Shown one piece after another: positions 1-7,640 of a DNA stretch of 45,208 nucleotides (position 1 is its first letter; every line of letters begins with the position of its first letter). The position numbers were made by a program, and so were the translations under genes. The notes under the pieces are model-generated. The model had not been told where the DNA came from and searched no databases. It saw only the letters and a list, made by a program, of their open reading frames with translations. The DNA is from JAAZBA01 sp964461815. GTDB taxonomy: Bacteria > Bacillota > Clostridia > Oscillospirales > QAMX01. The stretch is from NCBI GenBank assembly GCA_964461815.1, contig CAYWVF010000024.1, forward strand, positions 1-45,208, in the 5' to 3' direction.

Positions 1-55
1 CATATTTGGAGTTCATTTTCCTCTTTTTTTGTCACCCATCAATTGTATCACAACA
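1..55. repeat. Left copy of an inverted repeat joining the window ends
   Basis: This segment is the reverse complement of the right end of the window. Positions 28-55 match 45154-45181 perfectly in inverted orientation. Outward of that both copies continue to the window edge with a few mismatches and a one-base gap, and inward of 55 the similarity stops abruptly. The outward strand reads TTGTGATACAATTG and later, on this side only, a ribosome-site-like GAGG next to an ATG. A sharp inner edge with continuation outward suggests the end of a repeated element such as an insertion sequence. Recombination sites for inversion are an alternative. Confidence 0.7.
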
Positions 56-128
56 CTTTTTCAAAATTCTATTATACAAAATGTAGATTTTTACAATTCT
101 GCTTTGGTTATAATGTCAAACTATAAAT

Positions 129-178
129 CCCCATCTTTGAAATTTGCGAAAATTTACGCAAAGGTGAGCTGCGGTCTT
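129..178 (+). repeat. 50-bp direct repeat, left copy (cos-like or operator-like)
   Basis: This 50-base segment matches 31698-31747 at about 44 of 50 positions in the same orientation. Its core TTTGCGAAAATTTACGCAAA (143-162) is an 18 of 20 palindrome and is identical in both copies. Here it lies beyond the terminator of the recombinase operon. The other copy lies between the HNH gene and the late genes, where HK97-like phages often carry cos. A terminase, nuclease or regulator binding site is plausible; the function is inference. Confidence 0.65.
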
Positions 179-225
179 GTTGCGTACTTCTCGACACAAT
201 AACATGAGCCCTATCACTCAAAACA

Positions 226-270
226 AAAAAGAGCATTTGCAGATTAACGCAATCCGCAAATGCTCTTTTT
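226..270 (-). terminator. Bidirectional intrinsic terminator ending the recombinase operon
   Basis: There is a 20-bp stem (226-245 with 251-270, about one mismatch) and a five-base loop. A run of T follows the stem on both strands. The stop codon of the downstream recombinase lies inside the stem. It closes leftward transcription of the integration operon and could also block reading in from the left flank. Confidence 0.85.
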
Positions 271-1849
271 ACGCCCTCACACAACTTCCATTCTTAAACT
301 CAACCCTGACATCATCCTTCGCATACACCGTCACGCACTCCACCATGCTTATCCACAGTCCCTCGTCAAATTCTGTTACCGCCTTATCCTGTTTTTTCAG
401 GTTCTTCATAAACAGTTCAAGCTCCGCTTTCCTTGCTTTTTTGTCGGCAATGGTTGTGTTCAATTCGTCAACCTGTGCTTTTATACCATCGTACTTTTCG
501 ACCAATTCATTATAACGCTCTTCATACTCTGTTTGGTTCTGTGCCACTCGTGCGTTTTGGTCTATACATTCCTGCACCTGTTCGGCTACGGTTTCAAGCT
601 CACGTTCAAGCTCGTTTCGTTCCATCGCAAGCTCAGTTGTGTCAAACAGCTCATTTTTTATCAGGCTGAAATCCGACAAAAGCTGTGCCTTGCTTTCAAT
701 CAGCTTATTCACCGCTGATATAAAAATCTCCTTTATACGATTTTCGTCAAGGTGCGGTGTAGTACATTTCTTTTCGTTATCAAATTTATGATTACACCGC
801 CATATCACCCGGCGGTACTTATCATTGGAATGCCACACCTTCGAGCCGTAATATTCACCGCAGTCCCCGCACTTTATCTTGCTCGAAAATATGCTCGCAC
901 AGCTTTGCCGTCCTTTTTTGTTTTTCGTTTTCTGCATCAGCTTCTGCACTGTGTCAAACACCTCAGGCTCAATAATTGCCTCGTGACTGTTTTTCACATA
1001 ATACTGTGGAATCTCGCCCATATTGATTTTCTTCTTTTTTGTAAGGAAGTCTGATGTATAGGTTTTCTGCAGAAGTGCATCACCCTTGTACTTCTCATTA
1101 GTGAGTATACTTTTTACCGTACTTGCATACCATTTTGCTTTTCCTGCAGGTGTGGTTAATCCTTCTTCTGTCAACTTCCTTGCAATCGCATAGGTGCTTT
1201 GACCTTGAAGAAACATACCGTAAATTCTTCGTACCACCTTTGCCTGTTCTTCGTTTACAACGAGCATTCCATCATCACCCTTGTCATAACCGAGGAAACA
1301 CGCATACGGCACTGACACCTTACCTTCGCTAAGCCGTCTGCGCTGTCCCCATGTGCAGTTCTCAGAAATCGACCTTGCTTCTTCCTGTGCTATACTCGAC
1401 ATTATAGTAAGGAGCAGTTCACCCTTGCCATCGAATGTCCATATATTCTCTTTTTCAAAATAGCACTCTGTGCCGTTTTCCTTGAGAAGTCTTATCGTTG
1501 TAAGGCTGTCTACGGTATTTCTTGCAAATCGTGATACTGACTTCGTAATGATAAGGTCAATTTTGCCTGCAAGGGCATCTTCGACCATTCTCTTAAATCC
1601 TTCACGATGTTTTATGCTTGTTCCTGTTATACCTTCATCGGCATACATTCCGACAAACTCCCAATCATCGTGATTTTTTATGTAATCGGTATAGTACCTG
1701 ACCTGTGCATCATAGCTTGTAAGCTGTTCTTCCATATCCGTTGATACTCTTGCATAGCCTGCAACCTTACGCTTTGCCTTTTCTGCAATCGGTGATGCTG
1801 TGAAACGATTAACCGTTGCAGGAATCGTCCTTACTACTCTCTCTGCCAT
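269..1849 (-). CDS. Large serine recombinase (phage integrase), second of a pair
   Basis: A 526-residue site-specific recombinase. The N-terminal resolvase domain carries GYARVST with the nucleophile at Ser36, and the SRFARNT and EKENI motifs follow. The recombinase domain comes next (about 190-300), then a zinc ribbon with paired cysteines (CGDCG near 330) and a C-terminal coiled coil (about 400-490). The length is normal for large serine integrases. The ATG follows AGGAGAAAAAAG and overlaps the upstream recombinase gene by 41 bp, so the two are coupled. It is the gene nearest the left edge, where attL is expected. It probably acts with the upstream paralogue in integration and excision; the division of labour is unknown. 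Confidence 0.95.
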   Translation of the reverse strand: MAERVVRTIPATVNRFTASPIAEKAKRKVAGYARVSTDMEEQLTSYDAQVRYYTDYIKNHDDWEFVGMYADEGITGTSIKHREGFKRMVEDALAGKIDLIITKSVSRFARNTVDSLTTIRLLKENGTECYFEKENIWTFDGKGELLLTIMSSIAQEEARSISENCTWGQRRRLSEGKVSVPYACFLGYDKGDDGMLVVNEEQAKVVRRIYGMFLQGQSTYAIARKLTEEGLTTPAGKAKWYASTVKSILTNEKYKGDALLQKTYTSDFLTKKKKINMGEIPQYYVKNSHEAIIEPEVFDTVQKLMQKTKNKKGRQSCASIFSSKIKCGDCGEYYGSKVWHSNDKYRRVIWRCNHKFDNEKKCTTPHLDENRIKEIFISAVNKLIESKAQLLSDFSLIKNELFDTTELAMERNELERELETVAEQVQECIDQNARVAQNQTEYEERYNELVEKYDGIKAQVDELNTTIADKKARKAELELFMKNLKKQDKAVTEFDEGLWISMVECVTVYAKDDVRVEFKNGSCVRA

Positions 1850-3137
1850 CTTTTTTCTCCTTCCATGATTTTTTCATACGCTCTGACATTTTCTCACGCC
1901 TTTCCTGTGTCCATGTATCCTTAATTAATGTAGATTTCCATTTCTTTGTGACTACAATTCCGTCAAAGAAATTAAAATGAATTGTATCCTTGTCGTCCAT
2001 AATAACACTTTCAATCTGCTCTTCAAATATGTCCTTATCAAACTCCGTCAAGCCAAGCACCTCGGCGGACACTTCCTTGAGCTTTTCTTCCCGTATGCTT
2101 ACAGCTTGGCAGGCACTGCATCCGATTTTCTTTTTTGTTTTGCACACCCACAGCTTATATGCTGGCTTTCCGCAGGTGTTTCTTATATAGTCCTCACCGC
2201 AGGAACTGCATTTGAGTTTCTGTGCAAACACACTGTTTCGGCTTTCACTGCGTATTCTGAACTCACTCTGCACCTTGTCAAAGGTAGTTTTATCAATAAT
2301 AGCATCGTGAGTATTCTCAACAAAGTACTTCGGCAGTTCACCATTGTTTAACTTCTGCCTTTTGTTCAGCAGGTCACCTACAAAATATTTCTGCAGCATC
2401 ATATTTCCTGTATAAGTAATGTTTCCAAGAATGTAGCGGATACTGAAATCACACCATTCATAGCCTTGCAAGGTAGTTATGCCCTCATCATTCAGATGCT
2501 GTGCTATTCTGCGAGGCGAGTTTCCTTCAAGATAGGAAGTGTAAATGTATCTTATAATTTCTGCCTCACTCGGTTCGATGGTCAATGTATCATCTTCCCA
2601 TCGGTAACCGAACACACGCACTCTCCCGTTTGGAATGCCTTGTTTAAAACGCTTACGGGCACCCCATTTTACATTCTCGCTTATTGAACGGCTCTCTTCC
2701 TGTGCAAACGATGCAAGGATGGAAAGCATAAGCTCTCCGTCACTGCTCAGGGAATTTATGTTTTCCTTTTCAAACCGTACTTCAATGCCGAGGCTTTTAA
2801 GATGTCTGACAGTTGCAAGCAAGTCAACCGTATTTCTTGCAAATCTTGAAATAGACTTTACAAGGATAATGTCAATTTTTCCTTCCTCGCAATCCTCAAG
2901 CATCCGCTTGAACTCGTCACGCTTTGATGTAAGCGTTCCCGTTATACCCTCATCTGCATACACACCTGCATAAACCCATTCAGGATTTTTCTGTATAAGT
3001 TCTGAGTAGTAGCTCACCTGTGCTGACAGCGAATGCATAAGCCTTTCCGAATCCATCGACACTCTTGCATAAGCCGCAACACGTTTTTTGCGTTGCAGTT
3101 GTGGTATTGATGGAGTTATCTGTATTATTTTACGCAT
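1809..3137 (-). CDS. Large serine recombinase (phage integrase), first of a pair
   Basis: A 442-residue serine recombinase with AAYARVS and the catalytic Ser27, then ISRFARN, EKENI and a recombinase domain. A short zinc ribbon (CSSCG near 335, then CKTKKKIGC) leads into a basic tail. The C-terminal coiled coil is shorter than in its neighbour, so it may be a partner or a directionality variant. AAAGGAG lies at the usual distance before the ATG. It is the third gene of a compact operon of HTH/zinc protein, SHOCT-like protein and two recombinases, an arrangement common in clostridial mobile elements. Confidence 0.95.
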   Translation of the reverse strand: MRKIIQITPSIPQLQRKKRVAAYARVSMDSERLMHSLSAQVSYYSELIQKNPEWVYAGVYADEGITGTLTSKRDEFKRMLEDCEEGKIDIILVKSISRFARNTVDLLATVRHLKSLGIEVRFEKENINSLSSDGELMLSILASFAQEESRSISENVKWGARKRFKQGIPNGRVRVFGYRWEDDTLTIEPSEAEIIRYIYTSYLEGNSPRRIAQHLNDEGITTLQGYEWCDFSIRYILGNITYTGNMMLQKYFVGDLLNKRQKLNNGELPKYFVENTHDAIIDKTTFDKVQSEFRIRSESRNSVFAQKLKCSSCGEDYIRNTCGKPAYKLWVCKTKKKIGCSACQAVSIREEKLKEVSAEVLGLTEFDKDIFEEQIESVIMDDKDTIHFNFFDGIVVTKKWKSTLIKDTWTQERREKMSERMKKSWKEKKDGRESSKDDSCNG

Positions 3138-3190
3138 TTTCTGCTCCTTTCTGTGATTTTGCTACTACTATATATCACTCTAAAGAGCAG

Positions 3191-3367
3191 TTAAGTCAAG
3201 GGATTACCGGAAAGTAATGTACCCAAAACAGGGCGGTACTTTCTAAGCATAATTGTATCAATTTGCTTGTACTCATTATCCGAGATAGTGCCGTTTTCTT
3301 TAAGCTGACGGACGAGTGACATTGTCAGCTGATACTGAAATTCGTTACTGTATTCTTTACTTGTCAT
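3191..3367 (-). CDS. SHOCT-like small protein of the integration operon
   Basis: The 58-residue product starts MTSKEYSNEFQYQ. It contains the pattern LVRQLKENGTISDNEYKQID, typical of SHOCT-type helical hairpins (leucine-rich helix, G-x-I-x-x-x-E-Y-x-x). I chose the internal ATG at 3367 because it overlaps the end of the upstream gene by 11 bases and follows AGGCGGTG; a longer frame exists to 3394. Proteins of this type regularly precede serine recombinases in clostridial elements. A role as a recombination accessory or oligomerisation factor is inference. Confidence 0.75.
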   Translation of the reverse strand: MTSKEYSNEFQYQLTMSLVRQLKENGTISDNEYKQIDTIMLRKYRPVLGTLLSGNPLT

Positions 3368-3770
3368 TATCCGCACCGCCTTTAAAACGAGCATTTATAT
3401 AACAGCTGTGGCTGCAGTATTTTCTGCTCTGATTTCCATATGCCGTAAATGCCTTACCGCACCCGGCACAGGTAAAATTATATATTGCTTTCCTGTTGAT
3501 CTCATCAGAATGTGAATTCCACCATCTCATACGACATTCTTTTGAACAGAACTTCGGCTTCTTCTTACCGGGAACAGGATGTAATGTTTTACCGCACTGC
3601 TTACAGTAAAGCTTGGATGTATCTTTTGTTATTTCATTTACCTCAATATTGCTTCGTCTGCAAAAGCTCTTTATTGTATTTCTCGATATACCTGTTATCT
3701 CTGCAATTTGTGCATAGGAAACACCTTTATTTCTTAAATCTTCAATTGAAGTTCTCTGCTCATCCGTCAT
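3357..3770 (-). CDS. HTH and zinc-cluster protein, first full-size gene of the integration operon
   Basis: A 137-residue protein. Its N-terminal helix-turn-helix of sigma-region-4 style (residues 1-45) contains GVSYAQIAEITGISRNTIKS. Two zinc-knuckle segments follow: CKQCGKTLHP with KFCSKECR, and CAGCGKAF with KYCSHSCY. It is a paralogue of the 104-residue protein at 31271-31585, which keeps the HTH and one zinc segment. The start is ATG 3770 after GAGGGG; an earlier ATG at 3791 is possible. Being first in the recombinase operon, it could control recombinase expression or act as the missing lysogeny regulator. DNA binding is inferred from the fold pattern. Confidence 0.8.
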   Translation of the reverse strand: MTDEQRTSIEDLRNKGVSYAQIAEITGISRNTIKSFCRRSNIEVNEITKDTSKLYCKQCGKTLHPVPGKKKPKFCSKECRMRWWNSHSDEINRKAIYNFTCAGCGKAFTAYGNQSRKYCSHSCYINARFKGGADNDK

Positions 3771-3840
3771 TTTTATCACACCCCTCTTCATAAAATATAT
3801 GTGCTCTAATCTTGTCTATATGTTGATTGATATTGTCCAT
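3760..3840 (-). CDS. 26-residue leader peptide upstream of the HTH/zinc gene
   Basis: A small open frame beginning MDNINQHIDKIRAHIF with a near-perfect ribosome site (GAGGAGG, seven bases before ATG 3840). It overlaps the start of the HTH/zinc gene by 11 bases, which is suited to translational coupling. It has no recognisable domain. Support is the ribosome site and the overlap, not similarity. Confidence 0.5.
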   Translation of the reverse strand: MDNINQHIDKIRAHIFYEEGCDKNDG

Positions 3841-3911
3841 AAAACAACCTCCTCAACATATAGCCACGAAAAATGCAAAAGTTAAGGATTTTATGAAAAA
3901 AAATTTTGCAC

Positions 3912-3938
3912 AAAAAAGTAGGGGCATTACACCCCTAC
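3912..3938 (-). terminator. Intrinsic terminator after the HhH cassette and late operon
   Basis: On the minus strand a perfect 7-bp stem GTAGGGG/CCCCTAC with a seven-base loop is followed by TTTTTTG. It separates the late/lysis block from the integration operon. Confidence 0.85.
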
Positions 3939-3947
3939 AAATATCAC

Positions 3948-4011
3948 TTATTCACTTTTACCGTCCCATCTATGTCCGGCACAGTCATTGCTACAAATAC
4001 CCTTAAAGGCT
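3948..4011 (-). repeat. Degenerate duplicate of the endolysin gene 3' end
   Basis: This segment repeats the last bases of the endolysin gene (4359-4431). A 9-base deletion and a single-base deletion have occurred, so the reading frame is broken, but the endings HRWDGKSE and TAA are still recognisable. The copy lies on the other side of the small HhH gene, which is therefore bracketed by a direct repeat. Confidence 0.75.
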
Positions 4012-4025
4012 TATATCAGCCGTAA

Positions 4026-4268
4026 TTACTCCTTTACGATATTTGCTTCAATTATAGCCATAATCTCATTCAGGCGGTTTTCGCCAACGCCCTTTATTTC
4101 TCCGATTTCCTTACGGAGCTTTTCCATATCAAGCGAAACAGCATCATTCTCCGCTACATTTTTAGCAGCATCATCGTAAATATCCGATACAAACTTCTGC
4201 ATTTGATTTCGGTCAAAGCTCTTGATTCTCTTGTAAGTTGCACGGTCAAGTGTGATTTTATCGTTCAT
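4026..4268 (-). CDS. Small helix-hairpin-helix-like protein, self-contained cassette
   Basis: An 80-residue charged protein. The C-terminal half contains IGEIKGVGENRLNEIMAIIE, matching a helix-hairpin-helix pattern (hydrophobic-x-GVG at the turn) found in non-specific DNA-binding proteins. GAGGAAG precedes the ATG. It has its own promoter (4301-4329), its own terminator (3912-3938) and a direct repeat on either side, so it looks like an inserted accessory gene after the lysis genes. No specific function is recognised. Confidence 0.75.
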   Translation of the reverse strand: MNDKITLDRATYKRIKSFDRNQMQKFVSDIYDDAAKNVAENDAVSLDMEKLRKEIGEIKGVGENRLNEIMAIIEANIVKE

Positions 4269-4300
4269 TTTTCTTCCTCGCTAATTATTATGATATGTTT

Positions 4301-4329
4301 ATTATATCATGTCAGCTCTGAAAAATCAA
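4301..4329 (-). promoter_or_regulatory. Promoter of the HhH cassette
   Basis: On the minus strand TTGATT, 17 bases, then TGA-TATAAT (plus positions 4324-4329 and 4301-4306). It lies about 33 bases before the ATG of the 80-residue gene. A 7-bp stem (ATACTTC/GAAGTAT) follows the endolysin stop just upstream and may end the late transcript. Confidence 0.75.
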
Positions 4330-4358
4330 TATACTTCGGAGCATCAGCAGAAGTATGA

Positions 4359-5201
4359 TTATTCGCTTTTGCCGTCCCATCTATGGTCATAGATTCCGGC
4401 ACGGTCATTGGTTACAAATACCCTTAAAAGCTCGTTTGTAAGACCAAGACAGCCGTTCTCGTCACCCTTTAAAAGACCTTTATCCATCATCTTCTGAATG
4501 GTAGGTCTTGCCCATTCAGGCATATTCTCGTCCACATAGTTGTAAATCATCTCATTTTTTAAATTGCTCACCTCGGCTTTGAGATTTGTATTTTCGGATT
4601 TTAACACATTGATTTCCGCTTTCAATTCATCATATTCCTTACTCATAAGTTCTTCCTCCTCAATTAAATCGTAGTTAATACTACCATAACCCATAATTCT
4701 GCTATACGAAAGGCTGTATGACTTTTTCGCCACACAGCCTCCGTTTGCCACAACACCGCTTGCTGATGAGGTGTTGCCCTCAACCGTATAAACCCGCCTG
4801 CTGTCCACAGCTATCACAATACCCGTATGACACGCTACACCGCTTGCGTTTCTGAACATTATTACATCACCCGGTTTCGGATTGCTTGTCTTCCAGATAC
4901 CTATGTTCTTGAAATGGTTCACACCATAAGGGCAGTAAGCGTAATGACCGCCGAGCAGTTTCTCTGCAAGCTCTGCACCGAAGGTGTTAGCAAACACCAC
5001 GCTTACAAACATAGCACACCACGGCTGTGCCTGAAACACGCTTTTTTTCTCACCGAAATAGTCGCAGTAGTCCACAGCAAAACGTGTGTAGTTCTTACTC
5101 CCGGCATTTGCAGTAAAGTCATTCAAGTTCCTGTTACTCTTCTTCTCAAGATAGCCGACCCACTTCTGAGCCTCGGCTATCAGCTTTTCTGCATTACTCA
5201 T
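4359..5201 (-). CDS. Endolysin with CHAP peptidase domain
   Basis: A 280-residue cell-wall hydrolase released at lysis. The N-terminal CHAP domain (about 10-170) has the catalytic cysteine in QPWCAMFV (Cys62) and the histidine in ACHTGIV (His125), followed by YTVEGNTS, which usually supplies the third polar residue. A coiled coil (about 185-215) links to a C-terminal module WARPTIQKMMDKGLLKG, probably for wall binding. ATG 5201 gives the natural start MSNAEKL; in-frame GTG and ATG codons lie just before it. It overlaps the holin gene by 8 bases, so lysis genes are coupled. Its 3' end is duplicated at 3948-4011. Confidence 0.93.
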   Translation of the reverse strand: MSNAEKLIAEAQKWVGYLEKKSNRNLNDFTANAGSKNYTRFAVDYCDYFGEKKSVFQAQPWCAMFVSVVFANTFGAELAEKLLGGHYAYCPYGVNHFKNIGIWKTSNPKPGDVIMFRNASGVACHTGIVIAVDSRRVYTVEGNTSSASGVVANGGCVAKKSYSLSYSRIMGYGSINYDLIEEEELMSKEYDELKAEINVLKSENTNLKAEVSNLKNEMIYNYVDENMPEWARPTIQKMMDKGLLKGDENGCLGLTNELLRVFVTNDRAGIYDHRWDGKSE

Positions 5202-5613
5202 CATCTTCACCTTCCTCAGCTTTATTGTGGAGCTGCTCCAATATATCCTTCAGTTTTGATGGTATAGGCAGACCGAGATGTGCGGCGTTTTCAAGCAGTG
5301 ACACACCCTCATTTGATATGTAGAAAAATATCACTGCTGTACGCAGCACACAGCCTGTGCCGATAACCTGCACATCAAGAATATTTGCAAGACCGACAAG
5401 TATAAAAATAAGCACCTTTTTACAGATGCCCTTAAATCCAATCTCACTCGACAGCTTTTTATCCGTTACCGCACACATAAAACCTGTGATGTAATCAACC
5501 ACCACAAAGGCTATGAGTGCATAAATAAGTCCGTCACATCCACCCATAAAATACCCAATCCAACCTCCTATTGTTGCAAATACAATCTGTATTGTGTTCC
5601 AGAATTCTTTCAT
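5194..5613 (-). CDS. Phage holin (toxin-secretion/phage-lysis holin family)
   Basis: A 139-residue membrane protein with hydrophobic segments at about 8-25, 27-50, 65-85 and 87-105, including VVVDYITGFMCA, the usual motif of this family. The C-terminal tail is short and acidic (EEGEDDE). It forms membrane lesions that let the endolysin reach the wall. It lies directly upstream of the endolysin with overlapping ends. Confidence rests on topology, motif and context. Confidence 0.92.
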   Translation of the reverse strand: MKEFWNTIQIVFATIGGWIGYFMGGCDGLIYALIAFVVVDYITGFMCAVTDKKLSSEIGFKGICKKVLIFILVGLANILDVQVIGTGCVLRTAVIFFYISNEGVSLLENAAHLGLPIPSKLKDILEQLHNKAEEGEDDE

Positions 5614-5632
5614 AGCTTTTTACCTCCAATCT

Positions 5633-6511
5633 TTACGCATTTTCCAAAGCCTCCACACGTGAAACTAAATCCGCTACCATGCTTACAGTATCACTTCTGC
5701 CGATACAGACAGGCTTGCCGTCAATATATATGTATTCAGCAAAGGCCGTGCCTTCAGGAATAATATATATTGTACGCTCGTCCATTCCGTCAGCATAGGT
5801 CGCTGTAATCTTGATATTGTCAATACCCATTTCCACGTTATTCACATACGAGAAAATCTCGATGCCCGTAACCTTTTCAACAGCGGCATCCTGAAAGTCT
5901 ATCGTACCGCTTAAAGTGTCGGCTACTGTGCCGTTTGTAATCTCGTATGACACCTTTTTCGTTTCAAAATTTACGCTTATCTTACTATGCACCCACTTAT
6001 CGAAAAAGTCTGATTTCCAAGTAAGGTCTTTGTTAATGTAATAGTAAGAGCCGTCCTTTGTGCCGTGCGAAATTACTACTCCTGCCGTGTCATATGTTGC
6101 TCTATACGATTCACCCGGACGGTTTGCAAGATCAGAAACACCTACATACCATCTGTCTTTGCCCATTTTCGTATCATACTCGATAACAACACTTTTAGCA
6201 CCGTCTGTATATTTTGAAATGTCAAACGTAGCAAAAGCATATGCGTTGGCTGCATTCCCGGCAGTGGTTATTTTCTCATAATGGTTTCCGTCATCATCAA
6301 CTGCAATAGCGGCAGTGCATCTGTTTGATGCAGTAAACACCGGTATGCCGTCCTCATAATCAAACTCTGCAGAAAGGGACGGGAGCATTCCCGTCACCTT
6401 CTTTTTAAGGTATCCGTCCTCTTCAAGGGTAGCAGTATAGACTTTCTTCGCAAGGTCAGCTTTTATCTCATCTACTTCTTCACCCTTTGCCAAGCGTATA
6501 TCCTGTGACAT
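5633..6511 (-). CDS. Putative tail fibre / receptor-binding protein
   Basis: A 292-residue protein between the fibre-base gene and the holin, the usual place for receptor-binding proteins. Residues 1-40 are helical and charged. About 60-235 is beta-rich, with FDISKYTDGAKSVVIEYD and a jelly-roll/LamG-like feel suited to sugar binding. The C-terminus IYIIPEGTAFAEYIYIDG and VADLVSRVEALENA forms a short coiled coil, perhaps for trimerisation. Assignment is by position and composition; no signature motif is seen. Confidence 0.65.
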   Translation of the reverse strand: MSQDIRLAKGEEVDEIKADLAKKVYTATLEEDGYLKKKVTGMLPSLSAEFDYEDGIPVFTASNRCTAAIAVDDDGNHYEKITTAGNAANAYAFATFDISKYTDGAKSVVIEYDTKMGKDRWYVGVSDLANRPGESYRATYDTAGVVISHGTKDGSYYYINKDLTWKSDFFDKWVHSKISVNFETKKVSYEITNGTVADTLSGTIDFQDAAVEKVTGIEIFSYVNNVEMGIDNIKITATYADGMDERTIYIIPEGTAFAEYIYIDGKPVCIGRSDTVSMVADLVSRVEALENA

Positions 6512-6529
6512 TTCACATCACTCCTCTTA

Positions 6530-6985
6530 TCAGATTACAGTACATTTTGTGCCAAGTGTAACCTGCATTTCTTCAGTATCGTCTTCTTCACTGTAGCAGA
6601 TGTACACCAATATAGAGCCGTTTACCAATCTGCAGTAACAGCCGTAGTTTGAGCTTGAAAGAACACCCCATTTCTGACCATACGCATTAGCTGTTGTATG
6701 AATAACAGGCACTTCATTGCCGAGCTTATCATAGGCTACACCGCTAACCCAGTTATATCCTGTGTACTCTGAATCATCTGCATCAACAAATTCTTCTGTA
6801 GTAATGACAAGCGAGTCAATGTCAGACCAGCTGTCAACAGCCGTTTTCTTTTCAAGCTCTGCCAGACGTTTTTCAAAATTCGCTGCAATATCGTCAAGCA
6901 TTGCAAAATTCTCGTTAAGTACGGTTACGTCAATAATATCTGACTCTTCCGGTAATTTTAATTTGTAGTTTTCTGTGTATTTCAT
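6530..6985 (-). CDS. Short tail fibre / baseplate-attachment protein
   Basis: A 151-residue protein. It begins NYKLKLPEESDIIDVTVLNE followed by NFAMLDD, the N-terminal pattern of many Firmicute phage fibres that attach to the baseplate. A coiled coil (about 30-48) precedes a small beta-rich C-terminal domain. It follows the YmfQ/XkdU-like gene as in PBSX-type phages. It may join the distal fibre encoded next to it to the baseplate. Confidence 0.7.
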   Translation of the reverse strand: MKYTENYKLKLPEESDIIDVTVLNENFAMLDDIAANFEKRLAELEKKTAVDSWSDIDSLVITTEEFVDADDSEYTGYNWVSGVAYDKLGNEVPVIHTTANAYGQKWGVLSSSNYGCYCRLVNGSILVYICYSEEDDTEEMQVTLGTKCTVI

Positions 6986-7007
6986 TTTACATTCCTCCTA
7001 AAATCCT

Positions 7008-7640
7008 TTATAACAGACGTGCATACGGCTGATATTTCTCAAATACCACATACGCATTTGCGCCGTCTTCCCGTAAATATACTTCACCGTTTTCATCTAT
7101 ATACAGCCATGTTCTTCCGTCATAGTCCTGAACACCACCCCAAGTAAACTCTATGCTATTGCCCCAAGTGCCGAGCTTTTCCTCTACATCATCCCATGTG
7201 TTTTTTCTGAAAGCATACTCAAACTTGATATGTGCAGGCTTGACCTCTTCAATCGCAGCCTTAATTTCTTCAAAGTTATACGGCACACCCGTTCTGCCGC
7301 TGAACAAAACGTTCACCGTATAATTCTTAAAATCCTCGGTTATCGTGCAGCCTGTCTTATCGTAAATATCAATCAGCTCATACAATGCGGACTTGGTAAG
7401 CACACCATTTCCCTGTATTCTTGCAACAACCCTCGCACGTTTGGTTTCATTATCGGCTGTGATTGCCGACAAACCCACGTCCTTTTCATGCAAAGTAAAA
7501 TCCGTGGTTGTTGTGATGAACAGCATTAAATCCTCGGCTGAAATGTCTGCAGACAGCTTATCAAGGATTGTCTGCACTGCTGTATATAAATCCTCTACAA
7601 CCTTTGATTTCCTATAATAGTGCGGTAATCTTTCTATCAT
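7008..7640 (-). CDS. Baseplate protein, YmfQ/XkdU-like (DUF2313)
   Basis: A 210-residue baseplate component. The start MIERLPHYYRKSKVVEDLY and the middle YNFEEIKAAIEEVKPAHIKFEYAF fit the YmfQ/DUF2313 family, which sits after baseplate J in Mu-like and PBSX-like phages. The C-terminus adds a tail ending EDGANAYVVFEKYQPYARLL. It overlaps the end of the baseplate J-like gene by four bases, showing co-translation. Confidence 0.88.
   Translation of the reverse strand: MIERLPHYYRKSKVVEDLYTAVQTILDKLSADISAEDLMLFITTTTDFTLHEKDVGLSAITADNETKRARVVARIQGNGVLTKSALYELIDIYDKTGCTITEDFKNYTVNVLFSGRTGVPYNFEEIKAAIEEVKPAHIKFEYAFRKNTWDDVEEKLGTWGNSIEFTWGGVQDYDGRTWLYIDENGEVYLREDGANAYVVFEKYQPYARLL

Noticed and set aside
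71..119. TTGACA and TATAAT on the minus strand near the left edge
   Set aside because: They are 37 bases apart, which is not a usable promoter; single boxes alone are not enough.
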